Source: Symbiodinium sp. CCMP2592 (taxonomy: Eukaryota; Sar; Dinophyceae; Suessiales; Symbiodiniaceae). Taken from it: a DNA stretch of 64,000 nucleotides. The translations under genes and the position numbers were made by a program. The notes beneath the pieces are model-generated. The model was not told where the DNA came from. It made no database searches and was given only the letters and a program-made list of their open reading frames with translations. Positions 9,830-19,226 of this stretch are shown here, piece after piece. Within the stretch, counting starts at the first letter, position 1. Each line of letters starts with the position of its first letter. Location of the stretch: NCBI GenBank assembly GCA_905221615.1, contig CAJNDT010001247.1:503827-567826 (forward strand). The letters are read 5' to 3'.

Positions 9830-10660
9830 AGAGGCCCGCAAAGACAAGCCCGACCTTGTTGGCCTTTCCACGTGGTCCCGATGGCTCCTGCACAGTGAAA
9901 TTGTTTGAGGGCCCAAAGTTATCCAGCACCCTACGTGCATCCGAATAGAGGTATAGCGGCGTCCGCTTTTGTCTGCAACCCAACCACAACCCAATGTGTA
10001 TGGGAGTATAGGTATCGTGCCAGTCCTGGTCCGGGCTCCAATACAATGGTCCGTCGGGATCCTGCAATTGGAGCTTTGCTTCAGTGTCCGCAGTTATCTG
10101 CAACCCATAGAAGTGTACGACGTATGAAGTACAAAGGCAGGCGTTTGCGAGGGATCCTGCAAGCTGAACTTGGTTGAGGGTCCGCAGTCATCTGCAACAT
10201 AAAGTAGTCTTGAGTATACCGAGTATAGTGGCAGTCCTGAGGTGCAGAAGTACTACTCGGACCCGAGGTGGGATCCTGCAAGCTGAATTTGGTTCAGGGT
10301 TTGAAGTTATCCCCAACCCCAGGCTAGTCTTGAGTATACCGAGTATAGTGGCAGTCCTGAGGTGGAGAAGTAGTACTCGGACCTGCGGTGGGATCCTGCA
10401 AGCTGAATTTGGTTCTGGGTTTGAAATTATCCCCAACCCCAGTGGTGCATCCGAGTAGACCATCGAAGCAGTCCTGGGGCAGGACATCAGGCGGAGGGCC
10501 TGGCGGCGGACCAGGCGGCGGACCAAACGGCTGCGATCCAGCAGAAGTCGGGCCAGCCTGCGATTTTGGTTGATGCTCCGAAGTTACCCGTGACCCATCT
10601 AATAATGTAGTGGCAGTCCTCGTCCTCTGTGTCATCGTCGAAATCGGGCTCGACCGTGGT
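9830..10660 (-). repeat. Degenerate tandem repeat of about 120 bp, 5-6 units, with residual coding signal
   Basis: The clearest two units start near 10,205 and 10,325. They share AGTCTTGAGTATACCGAGTA, GTGGCAGTCCTGAGGTG, a CTCGGACC heptamer, GGGATCCTGCAAGCTGAA and TTATCCCCAACCCCAG. More diverged units extend left to about 9,830. On the minus strand each unit encodes a phrase like VGDNFKPRTKFSLQDP-GPS, or DNFGPSNNFTVQEPSGP, and PQDCHYTRYTQD. A unit of about 40 codons would keep frame, but several units are shifted relative to each other, so the array is a repeat protein in decay or exons separated by short introns. Confidence 0.7.
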
Positions 10661-10683
10661 GCGCTTGTAGCCACTGGCTTCAT
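10324..10683 (-). CDS. Exon-like frame entering the 120-bp repeat array; Pro/Gly-rich
   Basis: It starts at ATG 10,683 (MKPVATSAPRSSPISTMTQR) and holds QAGPTSAGSQPFG, a (GPPP)3 tract, VLPQDCFDGLLG and the best preserved copy of the repeat phrase (VGDNFKPRTKFSLQDPTAGP), stopping at a TAG or TGA in the next unit. The GPTSA phrase matches the one at 7,033-7,836, suggesting related genes or one large gene. In another frame the first 60 codons read DDDTEDEDCHYI, also repeat-like, so the true frame is uncertain. Confidence 0.35.
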   Translation of the reverse strand: MKPVATSAPRSSPISTMTQRTRTATTLLDGSRVTSEHQPKSQAGPTSAGSQPFGPPPGPPPGPPPDVLPQDCFDGLLGCTTGVGDNFKPRTKFSLQDPTAGPSTTSPPQDCHYTRYTQD

Positions 10684-10699
10684 CCCTCAGGTCTAGAGT

Positions 10700-12180
10700 C
10701 TAAGTCTAAGTCTAGAGTCCAGAGCTTGGGGCATAGAGGCGGGTTTAGGATTTGGCCGAGCCGCCTGGCGAATGCCATCTTCTCGTTGTAAAACGAAACC
10801 AGGTTGTGCACCGTTTTTCGAAGATGCTGATCGTACATTCGGTCCCACCCATGCCAGCCTGAGATTTTCGGCGGTCACACTCGGGCCATCCATGCAAGGC
10901 ACTTTGCTGGGACAGTCTGCTAGGCCGGCACTTTCAGTAACCAAGCTGCTCTTGGTCCATACGGCCGAGCACAACTTGTTGATGTGCTCGTTGACGTAAT
11001 CGGACCCTACTCCACTGTGCTCGTATAGACCGTATAAGTCCTGAGGTGGTGATGGGATGGAGATTGTAAAGAACTTTCTGTTGTGGTTTCCAACAAAGTC
11101 TGCATTGTAGATACAAACAAACGAATCCCAATCTCATCAAGCATCGGACCACGTGTGGGCATCGGTGATCTCGAGCTGGTCCAAACACCATGCAAGGTGC
11201 GGTGTCTCCTGCCACACCTCCGATGCCTCCACCTCCTCGCAATGGTCCTGAAGCATCGTGCTTTCTGTTGTGGCTGTTCCTGTTTCACTTCAACTGACCC
11301 GTCCTCGAACCACCTTGCACCGCGGTCGCCGCGTTGAGGCGGCCTTCTATGGTGCTCGGCCCGAAGGAAGACGAAGATCTTCTTGAAGCATTCGGACCAG
11401 AAAGCCCTGGCTTGCAGTTTGGGGGAATGCTTAATTATTGTGTTATAGACACTTGTCTAGGAACCATCAGGGAAAGTTGCTCCCATAAGTGCTGCCCGGT
11501 GGCGAGAACTCGCATCGGGCCCCTCTGCTCATCCTCTGCGCTTTGCGCAGCATTCGGTCCGCTACCTCTACAACCATGTCTCGGGCCCGAGGATGGCCAT
11601 GGCACAGCAGAGCGAGGCATTCCTGAGGTGAGAAAGCACGTGACTCGAGTGACTCAGAGTATACTTCAATTAAGACCACAATGCAAGTGGGACACACAGT
11701 TAAGTCAAGGCACGGTCCAGTTGATCATGTCGCCATTGGTGGCGTTCAGGACCCATGCCACGTAGTAGTGAATTGTTTTCACTCTTAATCGGACCTCGAC
11801 ACTCCATTAATGTCCATGTCATGTGCACATACATTACACACACCTACGTGCATTGGTGCATATTAATGCAATGCCACGCGGCCATCTGGTTGCGCCACGT
11901 CGGCGCCACATTCGGGCTGGGGGCCCCGGAAAAATCAATGGCTCCAAAGGAGCCCCGCCGTCTAGCGGCATTCGGACCTCACAGTAGGGCTTTGCATTCA
12001 GTGTCACCTTTGTGACTCGACACTTACATGTCGGGCCTGCCGCCAGCCCGCGGCTGATGAACTCCCCTGGGTAGCGGGAGAAATCCATCCTGCCAGTGTC
12101 AAGGAACCCTTATCAAACAAACAAATGTAAGTTTCACAGCAGCAGTCCACACCAGAATATAATGTGCAAGCCAAGACACG
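10700..12180. other. Unassigned DNA
   Basis: I see no convincing gene. Frames over 90 codons exist on both strands but overlap in conflicting ways. TCGGNCC heptamers are frequent (for example ATTCGGTCC near 10,840, ATTCGGACC near 11,392 and 11,970). The phrase GCATATTAATGCAATG near 11,860 is AT-rich but not a known signal. Confidence 0.3.
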
Positions 12181-12186
12181 CTGAGG

Positions 12187-12238
12187 AATTCGGGCCCAGG
12201 AAGTAATTCGGGCCCAGGAAGTAATTCGGGCCCAGGAG
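12187..12238. repeat. 18-bp tandem repeat x3 built around TCGGGCCC
   Basis: AATTCGGGCCCAGGAAGT is repeated at 12,187, 12,205 and 12,223 with period 18. On the minus strand this reads as SWARIT repeats within a 146-codon frame (12,444-12,004), which I leave uncalled because its other parts look random. Confidence 0.9.
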
Positions 12239-12594
12239 GAGGCAAGCACCTCAATGAAGCTGCCGACAATAAGAGATTTCAGAGCAAAATGCCTGTAGGA
12301 CCAGGAGAATGCCCAGGCACGTGGACCCTGACTGATGCGGGCCGCTTCGGACCCAGAAAGCACCTCAGTGAAGCTGCGAAAACGACCCTTGCCAGGAGCC
12401 AGTGCTCTTGAAACAAAATCAGAATTGTTCACTTCCAGCCGCATACCATCATCAACTCGGAAAGCCGAGATGCAGCCCAGACAAATGGCTCAAGGCTTCC
12501 CGCAGGCGGCAGCTATGGCTTCTGTCACCACCCGGCCTTTGAAGCCCTTGAAAATGTTCGTAGATAATGTCCTAGGAAGCCCAATAAGGGTAAA

Positions 12595-12825
12595 TCTCAA
12601 ATGTCGCAAAGGCGACCCGGTGATTACTTGGCTGCTACATGCCACGAGACGAAATATTTCAATTTAAAGTGTCGCAAAGGCGAGCTAGAAATTACATATT
12701 TAACATTACACCACTGCGACCTAGAAATTACTTCAGATACATGCCACGAGGGGATGAAATGTCCCTAAGGCTACCTAGGGACCTAGTGATTACTTACTTG
12801 GCTGCTGCTACATGCCAAGGTCGAT
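12595..12825. repeat. Degenerate tandem repeat of about 70-100 bp
   Basis: TGTCGCAAAGGCGA occurs at 12,602 and about 12,670. TAGAAATTAC or TAGTGATTAC and CTACATGCCACGAG recur at about 12,620-12,640, 12,720-12,750 and 12,785-12,815. The order of the three phrases is kept, so these are diverged tandem units. Confidence 0.7.
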
Positions 12826-13154
12826 GACATCTTAAGACAATGAGGCGCTCACGACCGGACAATCCAGGCAAGGCATATGGTTGGGAGTCTGATAAATGGT
12901 CTGGAGATGTTCATGCCTCCTGCAATGTCATGACATGTCCTCATAAGCTGGATTTCGGGCCGTGCAAGAATCAAGAAGTGCTGCAATCATGCAAACTTCC
13001 GCTGACCAAGGGCAACAGCAGGACATGTGCCTCGCTCGCAAGATGGAAGTCGACTTGGACCTGTTTGCATTACCGTCAAATTACATTACATATCCACAAT
13101 GTGGCTCGGCGGATAAGTTCAAGGCCGCCTGATGATGGCCACGTAGAGGATGAG

Positions 13155-13262
13155 TCTGTGTCTGTGTGTGTGTGTGTGTGCCTATACATGTGTGTGTGTG
13201 TGTCTGTGCATATGTGTGTGTGTGTGTATGTGTATGCATGTACGTGTGTGCATGCATGTGTG
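13155..13262. repeat. GT microsatellite
   Basis: Long interrupted GT run with CAT/CTA breaks. Confidence 0.9.
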
Positions 13263-13970
13263 CTTTTGTCTCTGGGACTGTGTGTGCATACCAGTACCAC
13301 AACATCAAGCCTTTGACTCTAGACTAAGCTAGACTCTAAAGCTAAAGCCACCGCTCATGATATTCGGGCTGTGTTAACACCACTACCACAAACTCCATCG
13401 CAAAAGCCATCGCTTCTTATATTCGGGCCGATATATGACATTACTGATACTGCCTACTGATACCGGAACAGTAGAGTTGCCCGTGGGTACCCACAAGCCT
13501 CGTGCGTTACTACCATGCACAAAGCACAACAGCATTGCCTCTGAAAACCAAGCAGCTCGCAACAGTCGATCAATGCACAACACAAGGCAGGCCAAAGCTC
13601 AACCAACCAGGGTCACTGACTCACAATGCACAACAGAAGAAGGCAGCCAATGCTCAGGAATCATTCAAGTTTAAACTGCACCATTTCCAGAACACAACAT
13701 GTCACAAGGCTCCGGCACAGCACAGCATGATGTGCATGATGCTGGAATGTGAATCTCAGGAGTCTGCGGCCATCTGCAGGCGGTCGCTCCTGCAGGCGGA
13801 CGTGTGCAGAGCATTTTCAAGCTGCAAACAGATACAGTGTTTGCTGTACTGTTCTGTACTTGGACAGCTGCTACTGAGCCTTAATGCTTAATGTTTTGAT
13901 ACCAACACGAACAGATAGCACACCAGCGGCCATCCAAATTTCCTTGTGCATAATGTAAACTGTAAAATTC

Positions 13971-14000
13971 CATTAATGATTAATGATTAATGATTAATGG
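13971..14000. repeat. TAATGAT heptamer run
   Basis: About four units of ATTAATG. A similar ATTAATC-based run occurs at about 14,983-15,035. Confidence 0.85.
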
Positions 14001-14687
14001 TTGGAAGGATCCAGAGCCCAAACACGGTAGTCCCGACAGGATAAATCAGTAAACAGGGATGCAGCCTTAGGCACTGAAGCTGGTCTAAACTTGACACTTG
14101 TGATCATCAACCTGAGTCTCAATGATTTGGGTTTACTAATGGAACGTACTATGGCAGTCGGCTTGTGCAAATTTCTCCATCGGATAAGACCATTTCAATG
14201 TTCTACTATTATACTGTTATTTCAATTGGTCAGAACCAGAATGGTCCATGATATCCGATGTCTCATCACGAAACCAAGCTGAAATCCAAAGGATGCAGGA
14301 GGAGAAAGCCAGGGAAGTAAAGTCCGATCAACCTGCTCAGGCCTGTGGCAGGCGATGGCGAGGGCAGCACCTGCAAAAGGGAAAGGCTGGCTGCACCTTA
14401 TCGCTATGGAGGAGGCAATGCTGTAAGTGTACGTATCTTCTGTAGTTCAATTGAAGGGGGCAACAATCAAAAAGTTGTTGCCACTCAGTGGAGTCCACCA
14501 TGTAAGTTAAGTAGAGACAATGGCAGTGGTATGGTATGTGCGAATGCATTTGCAGGCATGTTGGGTTTGGGGCTGGTCTAACCTAGTGTTGACTGATAGC
14601 ACTGGTGAAACCTTTTTCCTCGAGTTGGCTAGCATCGCCGCGGGAAGATCTCGGGCCAATGGCGAACTCGGGCCAAGATGATCGGAA

Positions 14688-14951
14688 TCATGTGCTGCCC
14701 TTGCCTTTGCCATTGTCCTTGCCTTTGTCCTTGCCCTTGTCCTTGCCCTTGTCCTTGCCCTGGTCCTTACCCTTACCCTTCGGGCCCACAGGCCTAGGTG
14801 TAAAGGGCTCCACCCTGCCTGCAGCCTTTGGAGCAGTCGGACCCACCACATTCGGATCCACCATATTCGGACGCACAGGCGCTGGTGAAGTCGGCGGCGG
14901 CAAAGGAGGACGAGTCGGGGGCCTTAGCACCTCAGGGAGTAGAAGGAGCAA
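14688..14951 (-). CDS. Exon-like frame: Pro-rich then KDKGK repeats
   Basis: The minus strand reads a Pro-rich part (VLRPPTRPPLPPPTSPAPV), NMVDPNVVGPTAP, a linker, and then a perfect charged repeat of the form GKDKGKDKGKDKGKD, ending GKGKGST at a stop. The DNA of the repeat is a 12-bp period (GTCCTTGCCCTT on plus). The first codons are Leu-rich and may be intron. Composition matches the other low-complexity exons on this strand. It may belong to the same gene as 15,735-15,436 and 16,250-15,954, both upstream on the same strand. Function unknown. Confidence 0.4.
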   Translation of the reverse strand: MLLLLPEVLRPPTRPPLPPPTSPAPVRPNMVDPNVVGPTAPKAAGRVEPFTPRPVGPKGKGKDQGKDKGKDKGKDKGKDNGKGKGST

Positions 14952-15435
14952 ACTCTGTCACAATGAAAACACTTGTGTTGTATCATTAATCATTCATTAA
15001 TCATTAATCATAACTGATTACTGATTACTGAGCACTGGTTACTGAGAACCGGAATTTGTTTCGTCAAGCACCCTGCCTGCTCCACGGGCATGTTGAAGTA
15101 GGAAGCCACCTGCTGCTGGTAGTAGTCCGGTGTGATGTTCCCATAGGCCTTAGTGTAGCAAATCGTAGATGGCATGGTTAAGCCTTTTATGCCTATGCTT
15201 CACTTACTAGACTATCTTACTATGCTCAGGGTTGGCCTATGGAGTATGTGTTCTGAAACAACCCAAGCTGCGAGCTGCTGAGCGAGGGAAAACAAGATCC
15301 GCGTGCAGCCGAGTTCGTCTCGCAATCGGGCCTCTTCCGCCGGACCCTGAGTTAGTTGCAAGGAAGCAACACAAAATTGCTATCATAGCATACACGACTA
15401 CTGATGAATCTACTCATCTAGTCCCTTCTTCGGTC

Positions 15436-15735
15436 CTAAGCAATATGACACAAACAGCTAACTAAAATCACAAGCCAGGCTGCCACACTCCACCCTGTCC
15501 GTGGAACGGCTTCCTCTGGATTCAACTCGGGCCCACGCGACCCCGACGAAGCAGCCGAGCCAGCCTTCGGACCCTTCGGGGTTGCAGGCTCGGGCAAAGC
15601 CTTCGGGCCCGGGGTAGCCCGACGCTCCTGCTGCACCCTCCGCTTCTGGGATCGCTTGGAATTCGGGTCCTCGAATTGTGCTTGGCTTGGCTTAGCAACT
15701 TTTTGCCATGGTGTGCTTTGAATACTTTTTTTACC
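15436..15735 (-). CDS. Exon-like frame with basic and Gly-Pro-rich segments
   Basis: The frame opens after a TGA at about 15,740 and reads KKSIQSTPWQKVAKPSQAQF, EDPNSKRSQKRRVQQERR, then TPGPKALPEPATPKGPKAG and SGSRGPELNPEEAVPRTGW before a hydrophobic tail and stop at 15,436. The tail (LVILVSCLCHIA) is probably intron. There is no ATG at the start, so it is likely an internal exon. The GP dipeptides again coincide with TCGGNCC heptamers. The basic patch KRSQKRRVQQERR could be a nuclear-localisation signal; no domain is recognised. Confidence 0.42.
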   Translation of the reverse strand, partial: GKKSIQSTPWQKVAKPSQAQFEDPNSKRSQKRRVQQERRATPGPKALPEPATPKGPKAGSAASSGSRGPELNPEEAVPRTGWSVAAWLVILVSCLCHIA

Positions 15736-15953
15736 TCAACTCAGGGAACCGACAAGAACCACAGAGGCAGATGAATCCAGACAAAGAGACCGGGGCCATG
15801 AAGTTGGAGCCCTTCTTGTTGCCCAATCGGACCTGCCGATAATGCATACATGGCATACATCTCACATTCTTTGTAATAAGTATAAGTAAGTACTAACTTA
15901 TCGACCTTCCTTTTCCTGATGTGGCATGAACGAAGCCCAAAGCAGAAATGAAA

Positions 15954-16250
15954 TCATATAGGCCCAGAAGCCGATGGATTCTCCTCCTTCTTCTTCTCCT
16001 CCTTCTGCTTGTCGTCCTTCTCCTTCTTCTCGGGCCCAGGGTCCTTCTTCTTCTCGCCCTCTTTGCGGCCGTCCTTCTTCTGGTCCGTTTTCTTGCCAAC
16101 CTTCTTCTTGTCATCGTCTTTCTTGTCGGACTTCTTCTTCTTCTTATTTTTTTCGTCCTTGTTCTTCTTCTTCTTCTTCTTTTTGTCCTCCTGCTGGGAC
16201 TCCTCCTCCTCCTCCGGGGGATCCTCATCGAACTTTGAAGAAGAGGCCAT
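15954..16250 (-). CDS. Highly charged Lys/Glu-rich N-terminal exon
   Basis: The ATG at 16,250 (context GCCATGG) starts MASSSKFDEDPPEEEEESQQ, followed by about 65 residues of almost pure Lys/Asp/Glu (KKKKKKKNKDEKNKKKKK and similar), then PGPEKKEKDDKQKEEKKKEE and a stop at 15,954. An acidic start followed by a polybasic region suggests a disordered nuclear or nucleolar protein, but low-complexity DNA (CTT/CTC triplets on plus) could give the same result. An in-frame extension to 16,301 lacks an ATG at its beginning. I consider it the best start of the minus-strand unit that continues through 15,735-15,436 and 14,951-14,688. Confidence 0.45.
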   Translation of the reverse strand: MASSSKFDEDPPEEEEESQQEDKKKKKKKNKDEKNKKKKKSDKKDDDKKKVGKKTDQKKDGRKEGEKKKDPGPEKKEKDDKQKEEKKKEENPSASGPI

Positions 16251-16299
16251 GGCAAAAGAATTTGAATCGGACCGAGGGCAACTAGTCGGACCAATACTC

Positions 16300-17131
16300 A
16301 CTTAGTCACTACTAAGTCACTACTAATCACTGACCATAGTCGATCAAAAGGGCAACTAGGGCCCAGGGGTTTTGAGTCGGATCACTCACTAGTCATAATC
16401 ACATAGTCATAGTCGATCAACCGATGATGTGGTCATTTACGGCTTCCTAGGTCCTATATGCAGCTTTTCAAAGCACTCCGAATTGCCCCTTGGCCTTCCC
16501 CAGGCTTCGTGGCTTGAAGCCCAATGCTGCACATGACATGAATCTTCCAGTGCCGTTTAGAGGTGAGGGTTGAATAAAGGGGTCGTGGCTTGTATTTGGG
16601 TCTTATGTTTTTTCGAAGGACCCATAAACTAGGACCTGAACCGTGAGGTGGTGCCATCCCAGAATCCCCTCTGACATTATGCCAATTAGATAGGGATATC
16701 CCACTCGGGAGTATGTGTTTGGGTGCTTCTGGGGCTGCTGATTTCCCTCCTACCAAGCCAGAAAGAAGCCCGCACAGGTTTTATTTTCGGGCTCAGGATT
16801 AGCATCATCATACAACTCACCCTTCCTATAATAAAAAAATGCCCGCAGAACCCCCTTGAAAAACACCTCAACCCCTTCACCCATGATCCGTGAAATGCCA
16901 GGGTGAAGACTCCTGATCCCTAATCCCGTCGCCGATCCCCTAATTATAGAGAACTACCCAGAACTCCGAATCCATTCAGGTCTGCCCAGCACCTCACCCG
17001 GCCCCGTTGACCCGAACCCAAACATCCCAAACCCGGGTGGCACCTTCTCCGGGCGACGGCGTGCTGCATGGCGGTCCGGGTCTCCACAATTCAGGGTTAA
17101 GGGTTTGGGATTAGGGTGGAGGGTGCAAAGG
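16300..17131. other. Gene-poor transition into telomere-like DNA
   Basis: ACTAGTCA/CACTAAGTCAC short repeats occupy 16,290-16,430. From about 16,900 the sequence becomes CCCTAA/TTTAGGG-like but degenerate. No supported gene; frames at 16,454-16,880 on minus have no recognisable content. Confidence 0.4.
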
Positions 17132-17640
17132 TTTAAGGCTTAAGGCTTAAGGCTTAAGGTTTGGGGTTATTTAAGGATAAACAAATGGGGCTGAGGGCCC
17201 TGGGAGCTAATCCTAGGGTTAAGGGATTAGGCACGAGGGTCGAGGGTTTAGGGTTTGGTTTAAGGCTAACAAGGAAATTGAGGATGAACAGACGGGGTTG
17301 AATAAAATGATATAATATAACAAATACCGACAGTGAAAACTAATGTCAAGGTTCAGGCTTAGATTAGGGTTGAGTGTCAAGGGTTTGTAGTTTACGGTTT
17401 GTGGTTTGAGAATTAAAGACTAAAAAGAAAGGTTCGGTTACTTAGTTAAAAGCCTTTAGGAGGGACTTTTATTTTATTATTAGGGCTTTTAGGGGCTACG
17501 GCTACGGCTAGGGCTAGGGCCAGGGTTTAGGGCAAGATGTTTGGGTGTTAAGTCCTAGTTGACACCCTGAACTCTGCCCCAAACCCTAAACTTGACCCTG
17601 AACCCTTGACCCTTAACTCCTGGACCCTAGCCCTAAGCCC
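17080..17640. repeat. Degenerate telomere-like DNA, TTTAGGG sense then CCTAAAC sense
   Basis: GGGTTTAGGG-like words run to about 17,540, then CCCTAAAC, ACCCTGAACCC and CCCTAGCCC words take over, a change of strand. Includes the (TTAAGGC)n run at 17,132-17,160. Confidence 0.75.
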
Positions 17641-17662
17641 TGAACCCTTAACCCCGAAACAA

Positions 17663-18239
17663 CAGCCTCGTCATGCAGAAGCCACAGCCCGAAAGCTGTG
17701 ACAGCCACAGCCCTCGGGCTGTGACGTGCAGTCCGAAGACTGCGCTAGCCACAGCCCAAGGGCTGTGACACCGCAGTCCGAGACTGCGGTAGCCACGACC
17801 CGAGGGTCGTGACAGCCACAGCCCGAGGGCTGTGACACCGCAGTCCGAAGACTGCGGTAGCCACGACCCGAAGGTCGTGACAGCCACAGCCCAAAGGCTG
17901 TGACAGCCACAGCCCGAGAGCTGTGACGCCGCAGTCCGAAGACTGCAGTAGCCACGACCCGAAGGTCGTGACAGCCACAGCCCGAAGGCTGTGACAGCCA
18001 CAGCCCAGGGCTGTGACGCCGCAGTCCGAAGACTGCGGTAGCCACAGCCCAAAGGCTGTGACAGCCACAGCCCGAAGGCTGTGACACCGCAGTCCAAAGA
18101 CTGCGGTAGCCACGACCCGAGGGTCGTGACAGCCACAGCCCGAAGGCTGTGACAGCCACAGCCCGAAGGCTGTGACGCCCCAGTCCGAAGACTGCGGCAG
18201 CCACGACCCGAAGGTCGTGACATTTGCATGACGAGGCTG
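17663..18239. repeat. Array of 24 short hairpins bracketed by a 15-bp inverted repeat
   Basis: CAGCCTCGTCATGCA (17,663-17,677) and its exact reverse complement TGCATGACGAGGCTG (18,225-18,239) enclose 24 consecutive hairpins (17,683-18,219). Three stem types occur: A, CACAGCC/GGCTGTG (12 copies); B, CCGCAGTC/GACTGCGG (7); C, CACGACC/GGTCGTG (5). Order on plus is AAB ABC ABC AABC AAB AABC AABC. The usual loop is CGAA (TTCG closed by C-G when read on minus), with CGAG, CAAA, CAAG, CTCG, CAG or CGA variants. Spacers depend on the neighbours: ACAGC before A after A or C, ACA/ACG between A and B, TAGC (once CAGC) after B. All three minus frames are open for over 180 codons, which the stop-poor repeat explains, so it is not evidence of a protein. 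Function unknown: a structured RNA, a foldback element or a protein-binding array are all possible. Confidence 0.95.
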
Positions 18240-18305
18240 AGAAACCCCACCAAAATCCCCAAATCCCCAAAACCCAAAACCCTGCCCCACCGAAAACAAA
18301 CCCGC

Positions 18306-18675
18306 AAAGTCCCGAAACCCTGCCCAAGCTAAACCCTAATCCAACCTAAACCCCCCAAAGTCCCGAAACCCTGCCCAAGCTAAACCCTAACCCAACCTAA
18401 ACCACACAAAGTCCCGAAACCCTGCCCAAGCTAAACCCTAACCGTTAACCGTAACCTAACCTAAACCACCCAAAGTCCCAAACCCTGCCCAAGCTAAACC
18501 CTAACCTAACCTAAACCACCCAAAGTCCCAAAACCCTGCCCGAGCTAAACCCTAACCTAGCCTAAATCACCCCAAGTCCCAAAACCCTGCCCGAGCTAAA
18601 CCCTGGCCCTAACCTAACCTAAACCACCCCAAGTCCCATAACCTAAACCACCCCAAGTCCCAAAACCCTGCCCGA
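18306..18675. repeat. Tandem repeat of about 50-60 bp, 7 copies, telomere-derived
   Basis: The words AAAGTCCC(G/A)AAACCCTG, CCCAAGCTAAACCCTAA and CCTAACCTAAACCACCC recur in order at roughly 18,306, 18,357, 18,410, 18,472, 18,524, 18,578 and 18,633-18,660. Units contain CCCTAAAC and start right after the hairpin array. Confidence 0.9.
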
Positions 18676-19226
18676 GTCGGGCCTGGGGGGGGATGACCGC
18701 GGCCAGCGCCAGGAACTTTAGGGTTAGGAGGGTTCAAGGCTTTGTTGAAAGTTTAAAGTTTAAAGGGTTTTCAGGACTTCGGGTTAGGGGGATTCGGTGG
18801 GAAGTTTGAGGTTTAGGACTAGGATAATCGGACCCTCGAGCCTGAAGTCTGCGAGGCTGTTCAAGACGAAGTAAACTACTGTATTGAATATAACTATATT
18901 AGTAAATTAATATCATCTAGGAATCTAGGATCTATACCTATAATCGGGCCTGGGGCATGATGATCAATCGGGCCTGGGGGGGGTGGGGGGGGATGATCAT
19001 GGGCATGATCATCCTCATGCCGGGGACATGCCTTAGGCTGCCGGTGTCAAGCCTTACCCTAATCCCTAAAGCCTCAACCCCTTCGACCCTGCGGACTTCC
19101 GTCGCGCGCCCATTTGGGCCTTCCGGAGCGGTGCTCTACGGGTAGTCGGGGTGAAACTGAAAACCTACGGGCACACCGGACGGGAGGAACTGCCCATCTC
19201 GGGTGCCAAAAGGGGAGTCTGGGGTC
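18676..19226. other. Mixed telomere-like and GC-rich DNA
   Basis: Contains three TCGGGCCTGGGG phrases (18,676, about 18,944 and 18,968), an AT-rich island (18,870-18,940) and G runs. No supported gene. Confidence 0.4.

Larger units (their letters stand above)
12840..14600. other. Unassigned DNA with microsatellites
   Basis: A GT run occupies about 13,155-13,262. A TAATGAT heptamer run lies at 13,971-14,000. Between them are short conflicting frames with no recognisable product. No RNA gene is seen. Confidence 0.35.

Noticed and set aside
17683-18219. Hairpin array as a CRISPR array
   Set aside because: The repeats are palindromic and contiguous with 3-5 base spacers that are not unique; there are no 25-40 base spacers and no cas genes, and the genome is eukaryotic.
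17648-18327. Three overlapping minus-strand frames of 184-219 codons encoding repeats such as RHSLRAVAVTAFGLWLSQ
   Set aside because: All three frames are open because the hairpin units lack stop words in every frame; unit length is not a multiple of three and the frame wanders. The palindromic structure explains the sequence better than a protein.
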